Source: JBBKWQ01 sp037969115
Lineage (GTDB): Bacteria; Actinomycetota; Acidimicrobiia; Acidimicrobiales; Ilumatobacteraceae
Assembly (NCBI GenBank): GCA_037969115.1
Contig: JBBKWQ010000270.1
Span: 1 to 7,696 of the forward strand
Reading direction: 5' to 3'
DNA length: 7,696 bases
Position numbers and translations under genes: made by a program. Of this stretch, positions 1-6,924 are shown one piece after another; positions within the stretch are counted from its first letter, which is position 1, and each line of letters begins with the position of its first letter. The notes below the pieces were generated by a model. It searched no databases. It saw nothing but the letters and a program-made list of their open reading frames with translations, and had not been told where the DNA came from.

Positions 1-1712
1 TTCGGGCCCGACCCCCGTCTGCGCCAGATGGTGCAGCACCTCACCGACGACGAGTTGCGCTCGCTGCCGCGCGGTGGTCACAGCTACAAGAAGCTGTACG
101 CCGCGTACAAGGCCGCATCCGAGAATCTGGGGTCTGGCCGACCCACGGTGATCCTCGCCAAAACCGTGAAGGGTTGGACGCTCGGCCCGGGCTTCGAGGC
201 CGCAACTCGACGCACTCGATCAAGAAGATGACCAAGCAGCAACTGCTCGACCTCCGCGACCGTCTCTATCTGCACGACGAGATCCCCGAGGAGTCCGTGT
301 CGGTCGAGAACCCGCCCTACTTCCGCCCCTCGGAAGACTCCATCGAATACCAGTACATGATGGAACGCCGCAAGGCACTCGGCGGTCCGCTGCCCAAGCG
401 CACGACCACCGCGCGCAAGCCGATGCTACTCCCCACCGACAAGCCGTTCGCAGAGATGCGGGCCGGGTCGAAGGGCCAAGAAGTGTCGACCACGATGGGC
501 TTCACCCGCCTGCTCCGCGGGTTGTGCCGTGACGAGAACGTCGGTGAGCGCATCGTGCCGATCATTCCCGACGAAGCACGCACGTTCGGCATGGACGCGC
601 TCTTCCGCGAGCTCGAGATCTACGCATCGCAGGGTCAGAAGTACGAACCCGTCGACCACGACCTCCTGTTGTCGTACTCAGAGGCCTCCGACGGCCAGAT
701 CCTCGAAGAGGGCATCACCGAGGCCGGTTCCATGTCGAGCTTCATCGCGTCGGGCACCAGCTACGCCACCCGTGGTGTCGCCACGATTCCGTTCTACACG
801 TTCTATTCGATGTTCGGATTCCAACGAGTCGGCGACCTCGTGTGGCAGGCCGCCGACATCCGCGCCCGCGGGTTCCTGATGGCCGCGACCGCGGGCCGCA
901 CCACGCTGCTCGGTGAGGGGATCCAGCACCAGGACGGCCACAGCCTCGTGTTGGCATCGACGGTGCCGTCGGTGCAGGCATACGACCCCGCGTTCGCGTA
1001 CGAACTCGGCGCGATCATCAAGGCCGGCATCGAGCGGATGTACGGCCCGGATTCGCCCGAAGCCGAGCGCGACTCCATCTACTACCTCACGCTGTACAAC
1101 GAGAACTACGAGATGCCCGCACTTCCCGACGACCCCGATGCGGCGCTCGCCATCGAGGAGGGCGCTGTACGCGGGTTGTACCGGTGGGCCGAGGCCGCCG
1201 ACGGTCCGTCGAAGCGCGCGACCATCCTGTTCTCGGGCATCAGCCATACTGCGGCCCGCGCGGCTGCGGCCGACTTGGCGGAGCACTACGACGTCGGCGC
1301 CGAACTGTGGTCGGCCACCAGCTACAAGAAGCTACGCGAGGACGCGCTCGCCGCCGAACGTCACAATCGCCTGCACCCTTCCGGTGAGCCTCGCACGCCC
1401 ATCGTGTCGAGCCTCCTGGCCGAGTCACAGGGGCCGATCACCGCGGTCAGCGACTTCATGAAAATCGTGCCAGAACAGATTGCACGCTTCGCTCCGAACG
1501 ATCGTCCGTTCAACATCTTGGGAACCGACGGAATGGGCCGAAGCGACACTCGCGAGTCACTGCGTCGGTTCTTCGAGATCGATGCCGGGCACGTCGTCGT
1601 CGCCACGCTCGCCGGGCTCCTCGAGTCCGGTGCAATCGATGCGTCGGTGGTCGACGATGCCATTCGGCGTTACGACATCGACCCTGATGCCGTCGACCCG
1701 TACCACGTCTGA
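1..1712 (+). CDS. aceE: Pyruvate dehydrogenase E1 component, homodimeric type (3' part, frame broken near 198)
   Basis: This gene encodes the thiamine-diphosphate-dependent E1 subunit, which decarboxylates pyruvate and passes the acetyl group to the lipoyl E2 subunit in the cytoplasm. The left edge removes roughly the first third, including the ThDP-binding GDG region. Codons 1-198 are in frame 1 and include LPRGGHSYKKLYAAYKAA and PTVILAKTVKGWTLGP. From 198 the homology continues in frame 3: NSTHSIKKMT, then IIPDEARTFGMDALFRELEIY, ILEEGITEAG (the segment matching the cofactor-contacting glutamate region), FYSMFGFQRVGDLVWQAAD, GRTTLLGEGIQHQDGHS, and LGTDGMGRSDTRESLRRFFE near the C-terminus. 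The end (IDPDAVDPYHV, stop TGA 1710-1712) matches the usual family terminus, so the 3' end is complete. The match to bacterial AceE is clear along the whole stretch, and E1 of the alpha/beta type is excluded by this architecture. Apart from the single frame break the sequence looks intact, so this is either a sequence error or a very recent pseudogene. An ATG at 174 opens the frame-3 reading but is not a credible start, because the homology runs through it from upstream. Confidence 0.93.
   Translation, partial: RARPPSAPDGAAPHRRRVALAAARWSQLQEAVRRVQGRIRESGVWPTHGDPRQNREGLDARPGLRGRNSTHSIKKMTKQQLLDLRDRLYLHDEIPEESVSVENPPYFRPSEDSIEYQYMMERRKALGGPLPKRTTTARKPMLLPTDKPFAEMRAGSKGQEVSTTMGFTRLLRGLCRDENVGERIVPIIPDEARTFGMDALFRELEIYASQGQKYEPVDHDLLLSYSEASDGQILEEGITEAGSMSSFIASGTSYATRGVATIPFYTFYSMFGFQRVGDLVWQAADIRARGFLMAATAGRTTLLGEGIQHQDGHSLVLASTVPSVQAYDPAFAYELGAIIKAGIERMYGPDSPEAERDSIYYLTLYNENYEMPALPDDPDAALAIEEGAVRGLYRWAEAADGPSKRATILFSGISHTAARAAAADLAEHYDVGAELWSATSYKKLREDALAAERHNRLHPSGEPRTPIVSSLLAESQGPITAVSDFMKIVPEQIARFAPNDRPFNILGTDGMGRSDTRESLRRFFEIDAGHVVVATLAGLLESGAIDASVVDDAIRRYDIDPDAVDPYHV
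196..200 (+). other. aceE: Probable single-base deletion (frameshift) in aceE
   Basis: Frame 1 reads GPGFE up to GAG at 196-198 and then turns into arginine-rich nonsense ending at a stop at 229-231. Frame 3 resumes the family sequence with GGC CGC AAC TCG ACG CAC from 198. Adding one G to the GG at 198-199 restores GFEGRNSTHSIKK, which agrees with the family pattern (F-E-G/A-R-N-A-T-H-Q-x-K-K). The lesion is therefore a lost G in a short G run. It lies next to the conserved active-site loop histidine (CAC 213-215, corresponding by my alignment to His407 of the E. coli enzyme). No slippery heptamer or downstream structure typical of programmed frameshifting is evident. Confidence 0.85.
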
Positions 1713-4014
1713 GATCGACTCGTCCGAGATCGACGAACCCGACGCGCCCGACTCGTCCGGAACATCCGCGGGTTCCGGCCACGACCGACCGACCGCAGCG
1801 CCTTCACCCCGTTCGCTCCGACTCGAGTACGTCGGCGCGGCGCTGACAGCGCTGTGGGTCTCGCGACACTTCTGGCTTCCCGGCCACCACCCGTCGGCCT
1901 TCGACACGGTTGCCTACTCCGGACCGAACCTTCGCCTCACCGTCGACGCCTGGCGACGATGGAGCCTGCCGCTCTGGAACGACACGATCTTCGGCGGCGT
2001 TCCACACCTCGGCAACCCGCAAGCAGGTGCGTTGTATCCGCCAAAGCTGCTCGCCGTGATCACCGATCCGAGTCGGGCGATCGGATTGCTGGTTGCGCTC
2101 CATCTCGTCGTGCTCGCGTGTGGCATGGTCGCAGTCGTTCAACGGCTCGGTTGCCGGCCCCCGTCGGGATTCGTGGCCGCCGCGATCGTCACGGCCAACG
2201 GCGCTGTGATCACGAGGGCGACACAATTCGAGCAGATCCTGGTGTTGGCGTGGGCGCCGCTGCTGCTGTTCGGGATCACAGCGTTGCTGACCACACCCGA
2301 TGGCGACCCCCGGCCTTGGCGGGCGATTGCGGGAACCGCCGCTGTCATTTCACTGCTGCTCCTCGCCGGCCATCCACAGATCACGTCCCAGCTCGCGTTG
2401 TTGGCGCTGGTGTGGACCATCACGCTCGCAATCCACCATCGGGCTCGTCGCCGGTTGGTCGACCTCGGCGTCGCGATGTTGCTGGGTGCAATGGTCGCCG
2501 CGCCTCAGCTCGCGGCCGCGGCGTCTGCGACGCGCGCCGCGAGCTTGTCGCTCGCGCGCAACCCGGAGGAGCTGCGATCCCCGACACTCTCTGCTGCTCC
2601 CGACCACCTGCTCCAGATCGTGTGGGGTTCGATGCGTTCCGTCGACGAGGCGGCATTCGCCGGCGGATTCGAGTCGATTGCGCACGTGGGCATGGCAGCG
2701 ACCGTCGTCGCACTGATCGGGCTCGCGACCCTGTGGTCACGAGGCAACCGGGCGATGGCCGTTTCGTTGGCGACCCTGGTGTTCATCGGCATCGTGTGGG
2801 CGTTGGGTCCGCGCACTCCGATCTTCGATGTGGCGTTCGATTTCGTCCCAGGGTTCGACGCGGCACGTGTGTCCTCGCGGTGGTTGGACCTGAGCGTCGT
2901 CGCGGTGGCCGTCGCCGCAGCTTTCGGTGTCGATGCCCTCGGGCGCGGAATCGCGCGGTCGACACACGTAGCGCTGGCGGAGGGCACCGTCGGCGTCGCG
3001 CTCGCGATCGGTTTCGGATCAGCGTTGCTGCTGCCCGATCGGCTGACCCTCGCCACATGGGTCACGATCGCCATCGTCGTCACTGCGTCCATCCGGACGC
3101 GGTCGAGTTGGGCGAAACCGGGATACGCCACGGCGTTCGTCGTGGCGATCGTGATGCTCGAACTGATCTTGCTCGGCCGTGGCTCGATGATCGAGTCGGT
3201 CTCGGCCTCGACGAGCTACGACGACGTGTCGCCGGGGCCGGCCGGTCAGCTCGCCGACGTGGAAGGGCTCGCTGTTGCGTTCACCCCCGACGGGTTCGGA
3301 GACGTCGACTCGATGGTGCGCGGCATGCGCCCGAATGCCAACGCTCTGATCGGCGTACGTTCGTTGGACGGCTACGACGGTGGCGTCCAGATCACGAAAC
3401 GATGGGTTCGCCTGATCGAACGGGTCTCGCCCGACCCGCGCCCCGAACTTCCGCTCCGCAACAACCTCCCGGTTCCCTTCACTCCGGCAGTCGCCGCCGA
3501 CCTCTCGGTTCGATGGGTTCTGATCGAGAACGCCCGAGATCCGCTCACGGTGCTGCCCGGATGGACGGCGACACCGAATCGCGACGAACTCTTCAGCGTG
3601 TGGGAGAACCCCGCATGGCGGGGATCAGCCCTCGCCACCTCAGGCGCACGAGATCGCGCGCTCACAGTCGAACGCCATCGACCCGAACGAGTGGTGATCG
3701 ACCTGGGGGGTTCGTCGCCAGGCGGCGAGCTGGTCGCTCTCGATCAACAATTCGATACCGGCTGGATCGCCCGCGTCGATGGACGACGGACCGACACGGT
3801 CGTCGTCGATGATTTCTTCATGGGCGTCGAGGTTCCAGCAGGCGCCAGGACACTGGAACTCGAGTACCGGCCACCCTGGCTGCTGCCATCGCTCGTCGTC
3901 GCAATCATCGGACTGCTCGGTATGGCAGCGGCGCTGTCCGTCGGCCGGCGGACCGCGACAGCCGACGGCAAGAACTCAAGTGGGCTCGATAGGGTGCCGA
4001 TGGGCGGTGCGTAG
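1687..4014 (+). CDS. YfhO-like polytopic membrane protein (putative GT-C glycosyltransferase)
   Basis: With the ATG at 1687 the product is 775 residues. A Ser/Asp/Pro-rich, probably cytoplasmic tail (residues 1-45) precedes the first membrane helix (about 46-64). The long loop after it carries the hallmark order SAFDTVAY (Asp73), LPLWNDTIFGGVPHLGNPQ (about 95-112) and LYPPK (116-120), as in YfhO-type proteins. About twelve more hydrophobic segments follow to residue 500, then a soluble region (about 505-730). This ends in a domain of the form LVALDQQFDTGWIARVDG...FFMGVEVPAGARTLELEYRP (682-730) and a last helix (about 732-752). In Firmicutes, YfhO relatives modify lipoteichoic acid using undecaprenyl-linked sugar. 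Substrate and activity here are unknown, so only the family is called. The start is uncertain: 1687 gives a 26-base overlap with aceE but has no good ribosome site, while an in-frame ATG at 1657 has GGTGG six bases upstream and a 56-base overlap. The frame stays open to 1480, but that part is a shadow of aceE. The gene is probably read with the exported protein 26 bases downstream. Confidence 0.8.
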   Translation: MPSTRTTSEIDSSEIDEPDAPDSSGTSAGSGHDRPTAAPSPRSLRLEYVGAALTALWVSRHFWLPGHHPSAFDTVAYSGPNLRLTVDAWRRWSLPLWNDTIFGGVPHLGNPQAGALYPPKLLAVITDPSRAIGLLVALHLVVLACGMVAVVQRLGCRPPSGFVAAAIVTANGAVITRATQFEQILVLAWAPLLLFGITALLTTPDGDPRPWRAIAGTAAVISLLLLAGHPQITSQLALLALVWTITLAIHHRARRRLVDLGVAMLLGAMVAAPQLAAAASATRAASLSLARNPEELRSPTLSAAPDHLLQIVWGSMRSVDEAAFAGGFESIAHVGMAATVVALIGLATLWSRGNRAMAVSLATLVFIGIVWALGPRTPIFDVAFDFVPGFDAARVSSRWLDLSVVAVAVAAAFGVDALGRGIARSTHVALAEGTVGVALAIGFGSALLLPDRLTLATWVTIAIVVTASIRTRSSWAKPGYATAFVVAIVMLELILLGRGSMIESVSASTSYDDVSPGPAGQLADVEGLAVAFTPDGFGDVDSMVRGMRPNANALIGVRSLDGYDGGVQITKRWVRLIERVSPDPRPELPLRNNLPVPFTPAVAADLSVRWVLIENARDPLTVLPGWTATPNRDELFSVWENPAWRGSALATSGARDRALTVERHRPERVVIDLGGSSPGGELVALDQQFDTGWIARVDGRRTDTVVVDDFFMGVEVPAGARTLELEYRPPWLLPSLVVAIIGLLGMAAALSVGRRTATADGKNSSGLDRVPMGGA

Positions 4015-4022
4015 CTTCTGAC

Positions 4023-4028
4023 GAAGGA
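4023..4028 (+). promoter_or_regulatory. Possible ribosome binding site for the exported repeat protein
   Basis: GAAGGA lies 12 bases before the ATG at 4041, within the 26-base gap after the upstream stop codon. The spacing is longer than ideal. A weaker CAGG at 4034-4037 sits three bases before the start. The signal-peptide sequence directly after 4041 supports this start independently. Confidence 0.45.
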
Positions 4029-4040
4029 CGGATCAGGTTC

Positions 4041-6014
4041 ATGAAAATTTCCCCCCGCCACATCGGTTTTGTCGCGACTGCCGCGTTGGTCCTCGGGACG
4101 GTCGCGACGTCCGGTCCGGGCACTCCAGCACAAGCCGCGGGTGGCTCGATCACCCAGGTCTGGTCCTCGGGGCACGCCGGCCACGTCGGCATCGACCTCG
4201 GTTCGGCACCGGGAGCGCCGTACGAGAACGAGAACAACCTCCTGTTCTGGGACACGAACGGATCGGCCGGCTCCTTCAGCGTGCCCAACGGCGAAACGAA
4301 GGTTCGTTTCGAGTTCTACCCCGACAGCCACGACTACGACCCCTGGACGATGAACGTCGGTGGGGCACACGTGGAACGGACGAGTTCGATGCCACGCTGG
4401 CTCGACATGCCAGTCGTCGCTCTGCCCGTCGTCGGGCAATCGGCTGACGGAAAGACCGGATTTCGCATCGACGGCGACATCTTGTCGTCCTCGAGCGTTC
4501 CGAACGGGCGGATCGAAATCGATGCATTCCAGATCGACACGGTGTATCCCGACCAGAACGTCCCTCAGCCACCCTCGATCAACGGTGTCGAGTCGCGGGC
4601 ATTCGCCACTTCGAAGAACAAGGGCAAGCGGTGGACAGGCGGCGTGGGCTGGCCCGGCCGATACGTCGTCTTCGTGCGTGATACTGCGACGGGACGGAAC
4701 ATCACCGCGAACGTCGACATCTACGCGAACTCGATTCCGACGATCGACCTCGACGCGATCTGTTTCGGGTTCGACACCTGCACCTACGACTCGGGCGGAA
4801 CCGGCAACGTAGCCGGATCGTTCCACCCGACCGCGCCGACCCGCATTCTCGACACCCGAATCGGCCTCGGCATCACCAACGGTGCCGTCCGCACCGGATT
4901 CGGCGGCCACCCCTCACCCGACCCGATCACGCGTCGTGACGAAATTGCCAACCACGACCTCAAGGTCACCGGCAAGTTCGGTATCCCCGAGTCGGGCGTG
5001 TCAGCGGTCCTGCTGAACGTGACGGCAGTCGATGCGCCGGCGACCGGCTTCATCTCGGTCACGCCGAAACAGGCTCACTGTTGCGGTGGCAACTCGATCT
5101 TCAACGACCAGGGCTCGATACCGACCAGAGCGCCGAGCACCTCCAACCTCAATGTCGAGGCCATACAAGCCGTGCCGAACCTGGTACTCGCCCGCGTCGG
5201 TGCCGGTGGCAAGATCCGTTTGTACAACTCCTACGGGCCGACCAACGTGATCGCCGACGTCGCCGGATGGTTTGGAACGGGGGGTGCCCACACGGGTGGC
5301 TCCGGATTCCAGGGCATCCGGCCGGAACGAGCGCTCGACAGCCGCGTCGGCATCGGCACAAAACGTGCTCCATTCGCTGTGAACGAGACTCGCACGCTCA
5401 ACGTCACCGACGTGCCCGGCATCCCCTCCGACGCCGAGTCGATCGTGATCAACATCACTGCGGTCGATCCGGCAGGCAGCGGGTTCACCACAGCGTTTCC
5501 GACCGGTTCGGCGGCTCCGAACGCCTCGAATCTCAACTACAACGGCGGAGTCCGCAGCAACATGGCCGTGGTTCGCGTCGGAACGGGCGGCAAGATCTCG
5601 CTCAAGGCGTCAGAAGTCGGGACCCATCTGATCGTCGACGTACTCGGCAGCTTCAACCCACGCGGCGGTGACGTCACTGCGATCACGCCGCAACGGGCCG
5701 CCGACACCCGCGGCGGTTACGGGCTCAACGCCGATGAGACGACGCACGTCGAGCTACGCGGCAGGGCGGGAGTGCCCAACAATGCGACCGCTGTGATCCT
5801 CAACGTGACGGCGATCAACACCACCGTCACCGGCTACCTCACCGTGTATCCGAGGGGAGCCGCCAAGCCGAAGTCGTCGAACGTGAACTTCAACGCCGGC
5901 CAGACCGTGCCCAACATGGTGATGGTGAGCCTCGGCGACGGCGGTTCGATCTCGCTGCTCAACGGACCCGGTGACGCCGACTTCTTCGTCGACGTACTGG
6001 GCTATGTGACCTGA
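4041..6014 (+). CDS. Exported protein with unknown N-terminal region and three tandem beta-rich repeats
   Basis: The 657-residue product begins with a Sec-type signal peptide: MKISPRH, a hydrophobic core FVATAALVLGTVAT, and a likely cut after AQA (residues 30-32). There is no twin arginine. Residues 33-260 form a region I do not recognise. It is rich in aromatic and acidic residues, looks beta-rich, and ends with two cysteines (241 and 247) in CFGFDTC. Three repeats follow, at about residues 263-411, 426-538 and 547-656. Each starts with an R-x-L/A-D-T/S-R motif, passes through a V-x-x-N-V/I-T-A-V/I strand and an S-N-L/V-N turn, and closes with a D-V-A/L-G aromatic strand. I associate this repeat with secreted actinobacterial proteins of unknown function, often placed beside enzymatic or adhesion domains. 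There is no LPXTG motif, C-terminal membrane helix or lipobox, so the protein is probably secreted or held non-covalently at the surface. It lies 26 bases after the YfhO-like gene, with too little space for a promoter there, so joint transcription is likely. A surface or matrix role is inference; no catalytic motif was seen. Confidence 0.85.
   Translation: MKISPRHIGFVATAALVLGTVATSGPGTPAQAAGGSITQVWSSGHAGHVGIDLGSAPGAPYENENNLLFWDTNGSAGSFSVPNGETKVRFEFYPDSHDYDPWTMNVGGAHVERTSSMPRWLDMPVVALPVVGQSADGKTGFRIDGDILSSSSVPNGRIEIDAFQIDTVYPDQNVPQPPSINGVESRAFATSKNKGKRWTGGVGWPGRYVVFVRDTATGRNITANVDIYANSIPTIDLDAICFGFDTCTYDSGGTGNVAGSFHPTAPTRILDTRIGLGITNGAVRTGFGGHPSPDPITRRDEIANHDLKVTGKFGIPESGVSAVLLNVTAVDAPATGFISVTPKQAHCCGGNSIFNDQGSIPTRAPSTSNLNVEAIQAVPNLVLARVGAGGKIRLYNSYGPTNVIADVAGWFGTGGAHTGGSGFQGIRPERALDSRVGIGTKRAPFAVNETRTLNVTDVPGIPSDAESIVINITAVDPAGSGFTTAFPTGSAAPNASNLNYNGGVRSNMAVVRVGTGGKISLKASEVGTHLIVDVLGSFNPRGGDVTAITPQRAADTRGGYGLNADETTHVELRGRAGVPNNATAVILNVTAINTTVTGYLTVYPRGAAKPKSSNVNFNAGQTVPNMVMVSLGDGGSISLLNGPGDADFFVDVLGYVT
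4827..6011 (+). repeat. Three tandem protein repeats encoded in the exported protein
   Basis: The repeat units are at 4827-5273, 5316-5654 and 5679-6011. Aligned landmarks are RILDTR / RALDSR / RAADTR, VLLNVTAV / IVINITAV / VILNVTAI, STSNLN / NASNLN / SSNVNF, PNLVLARVGAGGKI / SNMAVVRVGTGGKI / PNMVMVSLGDGGSI, and DVAGWF / DVLGSF / DVLGYV. Units 2 and 3 are compact (about 113 and 110 residues). Unit 1 is about 149 residues because of two insertions. The repetition is clear in protein but diverged in DNA, so the duplication is old and not a recent tandem expansion. Confidence 0.85.
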
Positions 6015-6015
6015 T

Positions 6016-6924
6016 TCACGCGGCCGGTACGCGGCACTCCCACACTGCGTACTGATACGCCGGCTCGAACCCGAGCTGGTGCGTCAGTGCCGTGTCGGCG
6101 ACGACGGTGAGGCTGCTCGGGTTCGGGTGCGGGACGATCGACGACAGCAGGAACTCACCCGCGTCGTCCTGGTGAACGTCCGAGGTCGACAGCATCTCGA
6201 AGAACTCCTGCGGCACCAGCACGTCGACGTCGAATCCTGCCTCGACGAGCTGGTCGGTCAGGTCCCAACCAAAACGCCAAAAGACCGGAGTGTTGTCGCC
6301 GTGGAACTCCGGTGTGTCCGGCGGTGCCGTGACACCTTGGAGCAACGGAACCTGGAGGTACACCACGCCGCCGGGCGCGACGACGCGTCGCAACTCGCCG
6401 AGCGCCTTGGCCGTCTCGGGCACGTGTTCCAACACGTGCGGCGTGAGCACGACATCGACGGCGTCGTCGGCGAGATCGATCTGTTGGAGGTCGAGTCGGA
6501 TGTCGCCGATGTGTGCGCTCTCGTCGAAGTCGCTCGCCGTGTAGTCGAACCAGGAGCGCATGAGATCGCGGTACTCGCGCCCGAGGCGTGGACTGGTTTC
6601 GATGACCCGCTTCCAGCCCGGATCGGGGGTTCGGGACAGAAAGCACCAGATCAGGTACCGGTCGCGCCCGCTGGCGCCGCATTGCGGACAGAGCAGCAGT
6701 TCCACGTGGTGTGCTCCGACGAACTCGTCGCCGGTCCACGCGCACACTGGGCACCAGCGAGTGGCATCGCCGGGCCGGCGATCCCACGGCGCCTGTTCAG
6801 GGTGCCACCACTCGGTGGCCGGTGGTATCACCCGAAGCCGCTGGAGAAGCGGTCGTGCCCGAGCCTTCCACGACGGTGGGAGACGCGAGCGAAGCGTTCC
6901 CGTGATACTGGCAAGTCGAGTCAT
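6016..6924 (-). CDS. Class I SAM-dependent methyltransferase with N-terminal four-cysteine knuckle
   Basis: The product is 302 residues from the ATG at 6924-6922. After a basic N-terminus there is a CPVC...CPQC pair (Cys58, Cys61, Cys79, Cys82) followed by GRDRY, a likely zinc-binding knuckle seen in a subgroup of bacterial methyltransferases. The Rossmann-type core follows: RVIETSPRLGREY (strand 1 region, about 106-118), DIRLDLQQIDLADDAVDVVLTPHVLEHVPE (141-170, with the acidic motif and the LEHV motif typical of Methyltransf_11 proteins), and LRRVVAPGGVVYLQVPL (178-194). The usual glycine-rich SAM loop is replaced by ETSPRLG, so the fold is confident but the binding details are atypical. The start is chosen over longer in-frame readings because it sits in an ATGA overlap with the upstream glycosyltransferase and has AGGAG nine bases before it. 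The partner gene suggests methylation of a sugar or glycan intermediate, which is inference; a small-molecule or protein substrate is not excluded. Confidence 0.87.
   Translation of the reverse strand: MTRLASITGTLRSRLPPSWKARARPLLQRLRVIPPATEWWHPEQAPWDRRPGDATRWCPVCAWTGDEFVGAHHVELLLCPQCGASGRDRYLIWCFLSRTPDPGWKRVIETSPRLGREYRDLMRSWFDYTASDFDESAHIGDIRLDLQQIDLADDAVDVVLTPHVLEHVPETAKALGELRRVVAPGGVVYLQVPLLQGVTAPPDTPEFHGDNTPVFWRFGWDLTDQLVEAGFDVDVLVPQEFFEMLSTSDVHQDDAGEFLLSSIVPHPNPSSLTVVADTALTHQLGFEPAYQYAVWECRVPAA
6921..6924 (-). promoter_or_regulatory. ATGA stop-start overlap coupling glycosyltransferase and methyltransferase
   Basis: On the minus strand the ATG at 6924-6922 shares bases with the TGA at 6923-6921 that ends the glycosyltransferase. 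Such four-base overlaps usually mean the two genes are in one operon and translation of the second depends on the first. Confidence 0.85.

Noticed and set aside
190..231. Programmed ribosomal frameshift in aceE
   Set aside because: No slippery heptamer or strong downstream structure was seen, and I know of no programmed frameshift in this gene family. A lost G is the simpler reading.
1480..1686. Longer N-terminus for the YfhO-like protein from the ATG at 1480
   Set aside because: The added residues are Ser/Thr/Arg-rich and overlap conserved aceE coding sequence, so they look like a shadow of aceE.
1854..3812. 652-residue open frame on the plus strand in another frame of the YfhO-like gene
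   Set aside because: Its product is arginine-rich with no domain or hydrophobic pattern. The other frame has clear membrane segments and family motifs, so this is a high-GC shadow.
3744..4910. 388-residue open frame on the minus strand across the YfhO-like and exported-protein genes
   Set aside because: It crosses a gene boundary, has Val/Asp/Arg-rich composition typical of antisense shadows, and shows no motif.
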